From: Marinospirillum celere
GTDB lineage: Bacteria; Pseudomonadota; Gammaproteobacteria; Pseudomonadales; Halomonadaceae
Length of the DNA stretch: 64,000 nt
Direction: 5' to 3'
Assembly (NCBI RefSeq): GCF_900112235.1
Contig: NZ_FOLH01000001.1
Coordinates: forward strand, 558,001-622,000
The notes below the pieces were generated by a model that was given only the letters and a program-made list of their open reading frames with translations, did no database searches and was not told where the DNA came from. The position numbers and the translations under genes are program-made. Below are positions 27,074-36,256 of the stretch, one piece after another; positions within the stretch are counted from its first letter, which is position 1, and every line of letters starts with the position of its first letter.

Positions 27074-27928
27074 ATGGAACGCACCTATACTCTGACTATT
27101 TCTTGCCCTGACCGTGTTGGCATCGTTGCCAAGGTCAGTAACTTTCTGGCCATGTATGGTGGCTGGATTACTGAAGCCAACCATCACTCAGATTTGCTAG
27201 TCAACCGCTTTTTCATGCGCCACGAAATTCGTGCTTCTTCACTGCCTTTTGGTTTGGATGAATTTCGTACCGCTTTTGGCCCCATTGCCCGCGAATATGA
27301 GATGGAATGGGATATTAGCGATTCAGAAATCAAAAAGCGGGTCGTGCTCATGTGTTCCAAAGAGTCCCATTGCATGGTTGATCTGCTGCACCGCTGGCAA
27401 AGTGGCGAGCTGGATTGTGAGATTCCCCTTGTTATTTCCAATCATGAAACCCTGCGTGAACTAGTTGAATGGCATGGTATTCCTTTTCATCATGTGCCCG
27501 TCCACAAGGACAACAAGCAGGAAGCCTACGCTCAGGTTGAAGCCCTGATTGATGAGTTTGCAGCCGATTGCGTTGTTTTGGCGCGCTATATGCAAATTAT
27601 TCCGCCTGCTTTGTGTGAAAAATATCAGCACCGGATTATCAACATTCACCACAGCTTCCTACCATCTTTTGCCGGTGCCAAGCCTTACCACCAGGCTTAT
27701 GAGCGGGGTGTTAAGTTAATTGGTGCCACCTGCCACTATGTCACCGAAGAGCTGGATGCTGGACCGATTATTGATCAGGATACAGTCAGGGTGAACCATC
27801 GTCAGACGGCTGAAGATATGGTGCGCTTGGGCCGGGATGTTGAAAAGAGTGTTCTTGCCCGAGGGCTGGCCTGGCATCTTCAAGATCGCGTTTTGGTTTA
27901 CGGCAATAAAACCGTGGTCTTTAATTAA
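27074..27928 (+). CDS. purU: formyltetrahydrofolate deformylase
   Basis: Hydrolyses 10-formyltetrahydrofolate to tetrahydrofolate and formate, balancing one-carbon pools and supplying formate for PurT. The 284 residues begin with an ACT domain (YTLTISCPDRVGIVAKVSNF) that senses Met/Gly in E. coli. The formyltransferase-like catalytic domain follows, with LARYMQIIPPALCEKYQHR, INIHHSFLPSF (Asn-His active site) and EELDAGPIIDQD (catalytic Asp). Length fits E. coli PurU (280). Confidence 0.95.
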   Translation: MERTYTLTISCPDRVGIVAKVSNFLAMYGGWITEANHHSDLLVNRFFMRHEIRASSLPFGLDEFRTAFGPIAREYEMEWDISDSEIKKRVVLMCSKESHCMVDLLHRWQSGELDCEIPLVISNHETLRELVEWHGIPFHHVPVHKDNKQEAYAQVEALIDEFAADCVVLARYMQIIPPALCEKYQHRIINIHHSFLPSFAGAKPYHQAYERGVKLIGATCHYVTEELDAGPIIDQDTVRVNHRQTAEDMVRLGRDVEKSVLARGLAWHLQDRVLVYGNKTVVFN

Positions 27929-27960
27929 ACGCCAGCGTGTAAAGAAGGTGAGAAAATAAA

Positions 27961-28320
27961 GTGTTGCTCCAAGGTTTTGCTGTACTTCTTGGCTTTCAAT
28001 TGCTGGGTGAAATTCTGGTCCTTGTGACCGGGATTTTGGTCCCGGGCCCGGTATTGGGCATGGCTTTCCTGTTGCTATTTCTCTTGCTGCGTCAACAGGT
28101 TCCTGAACCCACCCGTCAAACCTCCGAAGGTCTTTTGCGCTATCTGCCCCTGCTTTTTGTTCCAGCTGGGGTGGGCTTAATCAATCATGGACTGCTTTTA
28201 AAGCAGGATTTTGGGGTCATTGCCATCACCCTGATTGTCAGTACTGCTTTGACACTTGCAGTTACCGTTTTGGTATTGCAGGGCCTGAAGAAATACCTGG
28301 GGGCTAGCAATGATCAGTGA
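27961..28320 (+). CDS. lrgA: CidA/LrgA-family membrane protein
   Basis: A 119-residue, four-helix membrane protein starting with GTG after AAGGTGAG. GFQLLGEILV and PGPVLGMAFLLLFLLL match the LrgA/CidA family; members are described as holin-like proteins or, in complex with LrgB, as pyruvate transporters. It overlaps the LrgB-type gene by 11 bp. No LytTR or other known regulator gene adjoins it. Confidence 0.85.
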   Translation: MLLQGFAVLLGFQLLGEILVLVTGILVPGPVLGMAFLLLFLLLRQQVPEPTRQTSEGLLRYLPLLFVPAGVGLINHGLLLKQDFGVIAITLIVSTALTLAVTVLVLQGLKKYLGASNDQ

Positions 28321-29038
28321 AATACCGGAAGTTTTTTCAGAAATTTGGGTTTTTCTGACGGCTAGTAAGGTTCTCTATCTATTGCTAACCCTGGTCGCCT
28401 TTATGTTTGCGGTCTGGTTGAATCGCCGCGCTGGCGGCACTCCCTGGTTACATCCGGTTTTGGTCGCTATCGCACTGATTATTGGCTTCCTGCTGCTGAC
28501 TTCAACAGCCTATGCGGATTACTTTGAAGGGGCTCAGTTTATTCATTTTCTACTGGGGCCTGCGATCGTTGCCTTGGCCGTGCCGCTTTATGATCATCGC
28601 GAGCGCATTAAGAAGGAGTTTCTGCCTTTGATGCTGGCTTGTGTGGCCGGGATTATCACTGCCGTGGGTTCTACTGCAGTGTTGGTTAAGCTTTTGGGCG
28701 GGGAAGAGGCCACGCTCATGTCCTTGCTGCCCAAGTCGGTGACTTCGCCGATTGCTATGGGGATAGCAGAACAGACAGGCGGCTTCCCGGCCCTGGCCGC
28801 CGGTATTGTTTTGATTACCGGTGCGATTGGCTGTGTTTTGGGGCCACCCATCTTTCGTTTATTGAAAATTCAGGATCATGCGGCTCAGGGGTTTGCGCTA
28901 GGCCTGGCTGCTCATGGCTTTGGTACTGCGCAAAGCTTTACGCTGAGCAACCTGGCTGGCGCCTTTGCTGGCCTGGCCATGGGCGTGACCGGCCTGCTCA
29001 GTGCTTTTCTGATTCCTCTGTTTGTCCAGTTCCTTTAA
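28310..29038 (+). CDS. lrgB: LrgB/CidB-family membrane protein
   Basis: A 242-residue polytopic protein. FLLGPAIVALAVPLYDHRE and LLPKSVTSPIAMGIAEQTGG are hallmark LrgB stretches, followed by AAHGFGTAQ near the C-terminus. It functions with the LrgA-type protein upstream in murein-hydrolase control or small organic-acid transport (family knowledge). Convergent with the HAD phosphatase gene, 10 bases away. Confidence 0.88.
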   Translation: MISEIPEVFSEIWVFLTASKVLYLLLTLVAFMFAVWLNRRAGGTPWLHPVLVAIALIIGFLLLTSTAYADYFEGAQFIHFLLGPAIVALAVPLYDHRERIKKEFLPLMLACVAGIITAVGSTAVLVKLLGGEEATLMSLLPKSVTSPIAMGIAEQTGGFPALAAGIVLITGAIGCVLGPPIFRLLKIQDHAAQGFALGLAAHGFGTAQSFTLSNLAGAFAGLAMGVTGLLSAFLIPLFVQFL

Positions 29039-29048
29039 GAGCCGCTGC

Positions 29049-29765
29049 TTAGCTATCCAGGCGTCTATCTATCCAGCTGTTTAGCTCGGTTACACTGGTG
29101 GCAATAAAGTCAGCACCCCAGTGGGCTGGGTTCTCATTCAGCCCAATATAGCCAAAGCCTGCAACCAGCGTTTGCATCCGCGCATTAACGCCTGCCTCTA
29201 TGTCTCGGGCATGATCACCAACATACAGGCAGTTTTCGGGTGGAATCGCCAGCTGGCGGGCTGCAAAAAGCAGGGGGGCAGGGTCAGGCTTGCTAACGCC
29301 CAAGTCTTCTGGGCAGACAACAACCTGCGGATGCAGCTTTAAAGCCTTAACCAAAAGGTCCGTGTAGATGCGTGGCTTGTTGGTGACGATACCCCAGGGC
29401 AGGGGTTGTTTTTCCAGGCGTTCCAGCAGCTTTTCCAAGCCTTCAAAAACACGGCTGTGTTCGGCTACTTTTTCCTGGTAAAGGTCCAACAGACGCTGGC
29501 GCAGCGAAGGGTGATCAGGGTCGCCAACCTTAACATTAAAGCCCAGTTGAATGAGGGCATTGCCACCATTGGAAACCTGATCGCGGATTTTCTCAAAGGG
29601 CAGCTGCTCCAAGCCGTTTTCTTCACGTAAACGATTTAACGCCAGTGCCAGATCTGGGGCAGTATCAACCAGGGTTCCATCCAGATCGAAGAGGACAGCT
29701 TGAATGCTTTGTTCAGCACTGGCGTTGTAACTCGGAGGTTCCTTTTGTTCAGCAAGGGTTTGCAC
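29049..29765 (-). CDS. HAD-family phosphatase, Gph/MupP type
   Basis: A 238-residue haloacid dehalogenase-type phosphatase. VLFDLDGTLVDTAPDL is the catalytic DxDGT motif, VTNKP is motif II, and YVGDHARDIEAGVNA is the acidic motif IV. It could be phosphoglycolate phosphatase. However, the order mtaD-ubiG-HAD is, as I recall, that of Pseudomonas mupP, whose product dephosphorylates MurNAc-6-phosphate in peptidoglycan recycling, so MupP is a strong alternative. The start is a GTG with GGAG upstream, 16 bases after ubiG. Confidence 0.88.
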   Translation of the reverse strand: MQTLAEQKEPPSYNASAEQSIQAVLFDLDGTLVDTAPDLALALNRLREENGLEQLPFEKIRDQVSNGGNALIQLGFNVKVGDPDHPSLRQRLLDLYQEKVAEHSRVFEGLEKLLERLEKQPLPWGIVTNKPRIYTDLLVKALKLHPQVVVCPEDLGVSKPDPAPLLFAARQLAIPPENCLYVGDHARDIEAGVNARMQTLVAGFGYIGLNENPAHWGADFIATSVTELNSWIDRRLDS

Positions 29766-29781
29766 TACACAGGCTCCAGTA

Positions 29782-30501
29782 TTATTGAGGTTTGCTGACT
29801 CGCATCAGGTAATTAACCTGAACATCATGAGGAGTCAGTTTATAACGTTTGGTTAAAGGGTTGTAGGTCATTCCCATTAATTCTTCAACTTCCATACCCG
29901 CAGCACGAACCCACTGGCCCATTTCTGAAGGCTTGATAAATTTGTTGTACTCATGAGTGCCTCTGGGCAGCATGTTAAGTACATATTCAGCACCGATAAT
30001 CGCAAATAAATAGGATTTGGGGTTGCGGTTGATCGTCGAGAAAAAGACGTGACCACCAGGTTTGACCAAGCGTGCACAGGCTTGAATGACTGCTGCCGGG
30101 TCAGGTACATGCTCCAGCATTTCCAAACAGGTCACCACATCAAAGCTTTCGGGTTCCAGCTCAGCCAGTTGCTCTGCTGTCATCTGACGATAATCGATTT
30201 CCAGGCCCGATTCCAGCTGATGCAAACGAGCTACAGCCAGAGGGGCCTCGCCCATGTCGATGCCGGTCAGTTGCGCACCACGCTGGGTTAAAGCTTCACA
30301 AAGCAGACCGCCGCCACAACCAATATCGGCAACCTTCTTGCCAGCCACGCCTGCCTTTTCATCAATCCAGTTGGCGCGCAGGGGGTTGATGTCGTGCAGG
30401 GGTTTAAATTCACTTTCAGGATCCCACCAGCGCGAAGCCAAGGCTTCAAATTTGGCAATTTCACTGGAATCAACATTGCTGGGTTTTTCTGCAGAGTTCA
30501 T
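29782..30501 (-). CDS. ubiG: ubiquinone biosynthesis O-methyltransferase
   Basis: SAM-dependent enzyme that performs both O-methylations of ubiquinone synthesis. The chosen ATG overlaps the stop of the preceding deaminase gene (ATGA) and has AGGA upstream, giving 239 residues; an upstream in-frame start at 30549 lacks support. Motifs: FEALASRWWDPESEFKPLH, VADIGCGGGLL (SAM binding), DVVTCLEMLEHVPDP, and FFSTINRNPKSYLFAI near the end. Translationally coupled to mtaD. Confidence 0.94.
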   Translation of the reverse strand: MNSAEKPSNVDSSEIAKFEALASRWWDPESEFKPLHDINPLRANWIDEKAGVAGKKVADIGCGGGLLCEALTQRGAQLTGIDMGEAPLAVARLHQLESGLEIDYRQMTAEQLAELEPESFDVVTCLEMLEHVPDPAAVIQACARLVKPGGHVFFSTINRNPKSYLFAIIGAEYVLNMLPRGTHEYNKFIKPSEMGQWVRAAGMEVEELMGMTYNPLTKRYKLTPHDVQVNYLMRVSKPQ

Positions 30502-31868
30502 GCTTGGGTGTCCTGTGATTGAAAAGACGCTTGAATTCGGTTTTGCCAATACTTGGCTTCATCTTCCAGTTGCTGTAGATCCACGCCCAGCAAACGGCCT
30601 TCACTGACTTTTTGCTGACCGGCTACCCACACCTGGTGAACCTTATCGGCCATACGGCCATAAACCAGTTGGGAAATTAGATGATGGCTTGGCCAGCAAT
30701 CAGGAGTGTCCAGTTTAAGACTACAAAGGTCTGCTGCAAAGCCCTTACGTAGCTGACCGCTATAAGGCTGGCTGCTAAGTGCCTGACCGCCCATTACGGT
30801 TGCCATTTGCAGGGTATAACCGGCAGGAACAGCTGCCGCATTTTGATCAACAGCCTTAGCCAGCAGGGCCGCTGTTTGCATCTCAGCCCAAAGGTCCAAA
30901 TCATTGTTACTGGCCGCGCCATCAGTCCCTAAACAAACAGAAATGCCAGCCTGGCGCATCCGTTCAATGGGGCTGAAGCCACTGGCCAACTTGAGGTTGG
31001 ATTGCGGGCAATGCACGGCAGTGACGCCCCTTGCTGCCAGCAACTGAATATCTTCAGCATTTAACTGGGTCAGATGGACAGCCATAAAGTTGCTGTCCAA
31101 AAGCCCCAGCTTATCCAGGCGTTGAAGAGGTCTTATACCGTTATCTTCTACTGCCTTGTCCACTTCAAAAGCCGTCTCATGAACATGCATCTGCAGACGC
31201 AACCCCAGTTTTTGGTTGATTTCAACCAGCTTCTTTAAAGTAGGGTCAGAGACGGTATAGGGGGCATGGGGGCCAAAAGCGACTTCGACCAGGTCTGAAT
31301 CTTGATGCTTGCTATGCAGGGCCTGTATTTTGTCCAGCGCCTGATCCGGGTTTTCAGACCAGGGGTTAGGGAAATCAATGATCGGAGCACACACCTGAAT
31401 TCGCATGCCCATTTCCTGAGCGACTTCGGCGGCAACTTCCGGAAAAAAATACATATCACTAAAACAACTGGTGCCACTTAGCAGCATTTCTGCAATTGCC
31501 AGGCGGGTTCCGCTGCGAACAAATTCGTCGCTAACATGGCGTCCTTCGGCAGGCCAGATATGTTCTTCCAGCCAGGTCATCAGGGGAAGGTCATCAGCCA
31601 GACCGCGAAACAAGCTCATTGCAGCATGCCCATGCATATTGTGCAGGCCAGGCATCAAAAGCTGTTGCTGCAAATGCTGAGGTTGCAGGTGGGGGTAGGC
31701 TAGAAGAGCCTGCTTTTGCGGCAGGATATCGATAATTTTCGTGCCTGAAAGAACAACCGCCTGATTTTCTTTGGGCTCCAGGCCTTGGTCTTTCGCCTGA
31801 GTATCCAGCGTCAGCAGCCATTGCGGAAAAAGCAGTTGGTCTGCAGTGTCTTTTGCAGTCTTGGGCAT
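30498..31868 (-). CDS. mtaD: 5-methylthioadenosine/S-adenosylhomocysteine deaminase (TRZ/ATZ family)
   Basis: Cytosolic amidohydrolase that deaminates methylthioadenosine or S-adenosylhomocysteine. With the ATG at 31868 (GGAAAA upstream) it has 456 residues. Metal-binding motifs: LMPGLHNMHGHAAMSLFRG (HxH), AFGPHAPYTVS, LQMHVHET and LGTDGAASNNDLDLWAEM (catalytic Asp). It is divergent from mtnA, which acts in the same methionine-salvage area, and overlaps ubiG, itself a SAM-using methyltransferase. Confidence 0.92.
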   Translation of the reverse strand: MPKTAKDTADQLLFPQWLLTLDTQAKDQGLEPKENQAVVLSGTKIIDILPQKQALLAYPHLQPQHLQQQLLMPGLHNMHGHAAMSLFRGLADDLPLMTWLEEHIWPAEGRHVSDEFVRSGTRLAIAEMLLSGTSCFSDMYFFPEVAAEVAQEMGMRIQVCAPIIDFPNPWSENPDQALDKIQALHSKHQDSDLVEVAFGPHAPYTVSDPTLKKLVEINQKLGLRLQMHVHETAFEVDKAVEDNGIRPLQRLDKLGLLDSNFMAVHLTQLNAEDIQLLAARGVTAVHCPQSNLKLASGFSPIERMRQAGISVCLGTDGAASNNDLDLWAEMQTAALLAKAVDQNAAAVPAGYTLQMATVMGGQALSSQPYSGQLRKGFAADLCSLKLDTPDCWPSHHLISQLVYGRMADKVHQVWVAGQQKVSEGRLLGVDLQQLEDEAKYWQNRIQASFQSQDTQA

Positions 31869-31937
31869 GGGTTTTCCGGTATACTTTCGCGCCACGCTGT
31901 TTAGTGGCCATTAATGAATACGATTTAAGGAAGTACT

Positions 31938-33011
31938 ATGACACCTGATTCAACCCTGAAAGTAAAGGCAATTGACTGGCGGGAAGAAGAACTTTACCTG
32001 CTGGATCAACGCCTTCTGCCCCAACAGGAAGTCTGGGTGAAGTGCAACAGGGTTGAAGAAGTGGTTGAGGCCATTAAAGCCATGCTGGTGCGTGGTGCAC
32101 CGGCTATTGGAATTACCGCAGCCTATGGCGTTGCCTTGGCTGCCAGACAGCGTTTTGCCGAACAGCCACAAAGCTGGAAGGAAGCCATTCAAGAAGATTT
32201 GGCCGCTCTGGAGGCCAGTCGTCCAACTGCTGTTAACCTGGCCTGGGCGCTCAAACAAATGCGTAGACAAGTGGATGCCTTAAAGTCAGATCAGAATCCT
32301 TTTGCGCCCTTAGCGGCTTTTGCCAGAGCCATCCATCAGGCTGATCAGGAAGCCAACCTGTTGATGGGTAAGTTGGGGGCTGAAGTGCTGGCATCCAACC
32401 AAGATCATGGTCGTGATGTAATGACCCATTGCAATGCAGGTGCCTTGGCAACCGGGGGCTATGGTACAGCCTTGGGGGTTATTCGGGCTGCCTGGGATAA
32501 AAAATTGATTGAGCGAGTCCATGTTAATGAAACCCGTCCCTGGTTGCAGGGTTCGCGTTTAACTGCCTGGGAGCTTGAAAAAGAAGGTATTCCAGCGTTA
32601 TTGCATGTTGATTCTGCGGCGGCTCATCAGCTAAAAACCCACCCTATTAGCTGGGTGGTTGTTGGGGCGGATCGCATTACTGCCAATGGCGATGTTGCCA
32701 ACAAGATAGGCACCTACCAATTGGCCATTCAAGCTCTGCATCATGGTGCGGGTTTAATGGTGGTTGCGCCGACCAGTACCATTGATATGGAATTGGAAAC
32801 CGGTGATGAAATCACTTTGGAAGAGCGTGATGCCGACGAAGTGCTTTGTGTAGCGGATCAAAGGATAGGTGCCGAAGTGGCGGTTGCCAATCCCGTATTT
32901 GATGTGACCCCAGCTGATTTGGTGGACTACCTTGTTACTGAGAAGGGTGTTATTCATCGCCCTGATAAAGAACAGCTGGAAAAGCTGATGTCACGAAAAT
33001 CCATGCATTAA
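31938..33011 (+). CDS. mtnA: S-methyl-5-thioribose-1-phosphate isomerase
   Basis: Converts methylthioribose-1-phosphate to methylthioribulose-1-phosphate in methionine salvage. The 357 residues show [40 protein letters not shown] (catalytic Cys), [17 protein letters not shown] and [20 protein letters not shown] (catalytic Asp). AAGGAAG lies six bases before the ATG. The intergenic space with mtaD holds a GCCAC/GTGGC hairpin (31891-31908) that may sit in the leader of either transcript. Confidence 0.95.
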   Translation: MTPDSTLKVKAIDWREEELYLLDQRLLPQQEVWVKCNRVEEVVEAIKAMLVRGAPAIGITAAYGVALAARQRFAEQPQSWKEAIQEDLAALEASRPTAVNLAWALKQMRRQVDALKSDQNPFAPLAAFARAIHQADQEANLLMGKLGAEVLASNQDHGRDVMTHCNAGALATGGYGTALGVIRAAWDKKLIERVHVNETRPWLQGSRLTAWELEKEGIPALLHVDSAAAHQLKTHPISWVVVGADRITANGDVANKIGTYQLAIQALHHGAGLMVVAPTSTIDMELETGDEITLEERDADEVLCVADQRIGAEVAVANPVFDVTPADLVDYLVTEKGVIHRPDKEQLEKLMSRKSMH

Positions 33012-33051
33012 ACCTTAACAACCCTAAATTTGACGACCAGCGGATACTTCT

Positions 33052-34434
33052 TTGACTGCTTTTAATACACTGCCCCTGCGCACCGAATTGCTGGATAACC
33101 TGGCCAGCCTTGAATACCTGAAAATGACACCCATTCAGGCCGAATCCCTGCCTTTGTTATTGCAGGATAGAGACCTGATCGCCCAGGCTAAAACCGGTTC
33201 CGGAAAAACCGCAGCTTTTGGTTTGGGTTTGCTGCAAAAATTGCAGGTAGAAAACTTCCATATTCAGTCCCTAGTACTCTGTCCAACCCGTGAATTAGCC
33301 GATCAGGTGGCTAATGAAATCCGCCGCCTGGCAAGGGGCCTGCACAACGTTAAAGTCTTGACCCTCTGCGGCGGCCAGCCTTTTGGTCCTCAAGCGCAAT
33401 CCCTGAAGCAGGGTGCTCATATTCTGGTTGGCACACCAGGGCGAATTGACGATCACCTGCGCAAAGAAAACCTGCGCCTGGATAAAATCAATTTATTGGT
33501 TCTTGATGAAGCCGATCGCATGCTGGATATGGGCTTTCAGGACACTCTGGATGCCATCGTTGAACAGTTGCCTAAAACACGCCAGACCCTTTTATTCAGT
33601 GCCACCTTTCCGGAAAAAATTGCCAGTCTGGCAGCACGTTATTTAAACAAGCCGGAAAGGGTCACGGTAGAGGCTGAGCATGATTCCAGCAGTATTCGCC
33701 AGCACTTCTATCGACTGAAAAGTGAAAAACAGCGTTTGGATGCACTCCAGCAGCTCTTGCTGCATTTTGCACCGGCTTCCAGTGTTGTCTTTTGCACTAC
33801 CCGCAAAGAAACCCAGGAAGTAGCCGATTCCCTGGTTCAAGCCGGGTTTAGTGCCCAGGCCCTGCATGGCGATATGGAGCAAAAAGACCGGGATCAAACC
33901 CTGATTCAGTTTGCTAACAAAAGCATCAGCATTCTGGTGGCAACCGATGTCGCTGCGCGAGGTTTGGATATTGCCGCCCTGGATGCGGTCTTCAACTATC
34001 AGCTATCGCTGGACCCGGAAGTGCACGTTCACCGGGTTGGTCGCACCGGACGGGCAGGGGAGCAGGGTGTGGCTTCCACGTTGTTCACTGATGCTGAAAG
34101 CTTTCGTTTGGATGCTTTGGCCGACTACTTGCAGCAACCGATTCTTCCCGAAGATCTACCTGCGATGGGCCAGGGCCAACAAAAACCCAAACCAGCACCC
34201 ATGCAAACCCTGTTGATTGATGGTGGCAAGAAAGACAAGCTGCGTCCTGGTGATATTCTGGGTGCCTTAACGGCCAGTGACCAGTTGGATGGCGAGCAAA
34301 TTGGTAAAATTCAAATTACCGCCCGTCGCTCTTTCGTTGCCATAGAACGCCAGCAAGCCCGCTTGGCGCTTGAACTTCTGACCCAGGGCAAATTGAAAGG
34401 CAGAAACTTTCGGGCCCGTTTACTGAAAAATTAA
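33052..34434 (+). CDS. dbpA: ATP-dependent RNA helicase DbpA
   Basis: DEAD-box helicase specific for hairpin 92 of 23S rRNA, acting in 50S assembly. The start is a TTG with AGCGGA upstream and the DbpA-like N-terminus MTAFNTLPLR. Motifs in order: [70 protein letters not shown]. The C-terminal RNA-recognition domain includes DGGKKDKLRPGDILGALT and KIQITARRSFVAI, as in E. coli DbpA. 460 residues against 457. Confidence 0.95.
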   Translation: MTAFNTLPLRTELLDNLASLEYLKMTPIQAESLPLLLQDRDLIAQAKTGSGKTAAFGLGLLQKLQVENFHIQSLVLCPTRELADQVANEIRRLARGLHNVKVLTLCGGQPFGPQAQSLKQGAHILVGTPGRIDDHLRKENLRLDKINLLVLDEADRMLDMGFQDTLDAIVEQLPKTRQTLLFSATFPEKIASLAARYLNKPERVTVEAEHDSSSIRQHFYRLKSEKQRLDALQQLLLHFAPASSVVFCTTRKETQEVADSLVQAGFSAQALHGDMEQKDRDQTLIQFANKSISILVATDVAARGLDIAALDAVFNYQLSLDPEVHVHRVGRTGRAGEQGVASTLFTDAESFRLDALADYLQQPILPEDLPAMGQGQQKPKPAPMQTLLIDGGKKDKLRPGDILGALTASDQLDGEQIGKIQITARRSFVAIERQQARLALELLTQGKLKGRNFRARLLKN

Positions 34435-34518
34435 GGCAGGTAGTAATCATCTAATACCACGGGTTAGAAACCTTGTGGCAGGCTTAATCCGGGTACAACA
34501 ACAATAGGAGACCCGGAT

Positions 34519-34587
34519 ATGAGCAAGAAAATTCTGATGATCACAGGTGATTTCACCGAAGACTACGAAACCATGGTGCCCTATTGA
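34519..34587 (+). pseudogene. DJ-1/PfpI family protein, 5' fragment
   Basis: Twenty-two codons after a good ribosome site (AGGAGA) read MSKKILMITGDFTEDYETMV, the start of DJ-1/PfpI-type proteins normally ~190 residues long, then end in TGA. The catalytic Cys region is absent and nothing downstream resumes the frame. A deletion has removed the rest, probably joining this start to the following gene region. Confidence 0.7.
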
Positions 34588-34660
34588 TTAAGTGCAGATC
34601 TAGTCTCTCAGCTTGCTTGGCATGGTAAATTGTTGTTTTCGCTGCTAACAGGATGCCTTC

Positions 34661-35161
34661 ATGGCTGTGGCCTTACCCCCTGCTTGGGAAATCAAGCTGA
34701 ATAAGCTGAGTATCAAGTACGCTTTTCTGAATCGGGTGCTTGCCCTGGTATTTATGCCTTTTATCGCTCGTAGTGGATTGAAGGTGAATTACGACCCTGC
34801 CAATTTTTACGCTTATCTGCCCAAAAAGCGCTTTAATGCCAACTGGTACGGTACTCAGTCGGGTGCGGCGATTTTGGGTAACAGTGAGTTGGCCGCGGGT
34901 GCTTATCTTTTTATGCTCACCCAGGGCGAATATAGAATGGTCTGTACTCGTTTAGATTACCGTTTTTTGTTACCCAGCAGTGACCCGGTGATTTTCAAGG
35001 TGGATCATGATCAGGCCGAGCTGGAAGCAAAACGTGCCGCTGGTGAAAAATTTAGAATGGACCTGACGATCAAGCTCTATCGGGCGTCTTCAAAAACCAC
35101 GACGGGTAAACGCATAGGCTCAGGCAATATCAGTTTCAAAGTTTGGCCGGTGGGGGAGTAA
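34661..35161 (+). CDS. hotdog-fold putative thioesterase (DUF4442-like)
   Basis: A 166-residue protein with the layout of DUF4442/YiiD-C type hotdog proteins: an N-terminal amphipathic segment, LPKKRFNANWYGTQSGAAIL, and an NSELAAGAYLFML helix that corresponds to the central hotdog helix. Such proteins may hydrolyse acyl thioesters; the substrate is unknown. The next gene begins two bases after its stop, suggesting an operon. Confidence 0.65.
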   Translation: MAVALPPAWEIKLNKLSIKYAFLNRVLALVFMPFIARSGLKVNYDPANFYAYLPKKRFNANWYGTQSGAAILGNSELAAGAYLFMLTQGEYRMVCTRLDYRFLLPSSDPVIFKVDHDQAELEAKRAAGEKFRMDLTIKLYRASSKTTTGKRIGSGNISFKVWPVGE

Positions 35162-35163
35162 AG

Positions 35164-36240
35164 GTGCCTGCATCCCTGTTGTATGCGTTTTATCTGGCTT
35201 CTTCCTGGTTCTGGTGTATTGGTGCTTTTTTGCCGGTGTTGCTGCTGCGCGATTATGGCTGGGTCAGCCTGGTTGTTTTTACACTCGCCAACCTAGTGGG
35301 TGCGGCAGCTTTTGGTTGGGTGATGAACAGACAACGCCAGCAGGCTTTTTTGGTCACTCATCGCTCGCTGCTCAAGCTATTTTCTCAGGTGACTTTGGCA
35401 TTTCAGCTGTTTTTTGTGGCCTGGATCAGCACCTTGGTTGGCTGGTGGCTATTACTGGTAATGTTACTGCTGGTTGGTCTTTTTTATCAGGCCAATCGCA
35501 TCATTACTTGGGCGGCTGTGGGGGTCTTTTTACTGTCTATGCTCTTGTGGGCTAGCTATCTACCCATGAATTTTCAGTTCGCTTCAGGCACCTTACAGCC
35601 AGGCGGATGGCATACTTTGCTTCCTTTGGTGTTGGGATTTGCCTTCTCACCTTATCTGGACCTGACATTTCACCGGGCATTTCAACAAAGTCCTCATCCC
35701 AAGTTGAGTTTTACGCTGGGTTTTGGTGGCTTCTTTTTCCTCTTGCTGATGTTTGTCTTCTTCTACAGCCAGACACTGATGGATTTGATTGAAGGGAAAA
35801 GCCTGGATGTAGCGCTACTCTGGCCGCTAGTGGCGTTTATAGTGATGCAGACAGCCTTTACAAGCGCACTTCACCTTAAAGAAATGCAGCGCTTCTCATA
35901 TACGAGCTGGCGACCATTGTTGCTACTGGGTGGCCTTTATCTGCTGCTTTTGATCTTTGTGCTGAATGCTCTGGTCAACGAGTCCTTGCCCTGGTTGGAT
36001 TTGTTGTTTGCTGAAGTAATCTACAAGGGATTTCTTTTCTTTTATGGGCTGGTGGTGCCCTTGTACCTGCTGTTGGGTAAAAACCATTGGCGTTTCTGGG
36101 TAACCCTGCTTGTTGCAACGCCGGCTTACAGTTTGGGTTTTTTGGTGGGTGGCGATTTATTGTTTCTGCTAAGTCTCAGCATGGCCTGGATTGCTGTCAT
36201 GGTAATGCTTTCCAAAGTCGAACGGGATTACGGCATCTAA
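35164..36240 (+). CDS. polytopic membrane protein of unknown function
   Basis: A 358-residue, very hydrophobic protein with roughly ten or eleven membrane helices and short loops, hence an inner-membrane transporter-like or enzyme-like protein. The GTG at 35164 with GGAG upstream is the likely start; the frame is open further upstream inside the previous gene. The N-terminal region (FLPVLLLRDYGWVSLVV) faintly recalls sodium:solute symporter proteins, but I see no firm signature. It follows the hotdog protein by two bases. Confidence 0.75.
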   Translation: MPASLLYAFYLASSWFWCIGAFLPVLLLRDYGWVSLVVFTLANLVGAAAFGWVMNRQRQQAFLVTHRSLLKLFSQVTLAFQLFFVAWISTLVGWWLLLVMLLLVGLFYQANRIITWAAVGVFLLSMLLWASYLPMNFQFASGTLQPGGWHTLLPLVLGFAFSPYLDLTFHRAFQQSPHPKLSFTLGFGGFFFLLLMFVFFYSQTLMDLIEGKSLDVALLWPLVAFIVMQTAFTSALHLKEMQRFSYTSWRPLLLLGGLYLLLLIFVLNALVNESLPWLDLLFAEVIYKGFLFFYGLVVPLYLLLGKNHWRFWVTLLVATPAYSLGFLVGGDLLFLLSLSMAWIAVMVMLSKVERDYGI

Positions 36241-36256
36241 TCCTTACCTTGAATGA

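Noticed and set aside
31891-31908. Hairpin between mtaD and mtnA as a SAM or related riboswitch
   Set aside because: Only a 5-bp stem is seen; no conserved riboswitch core recognised.
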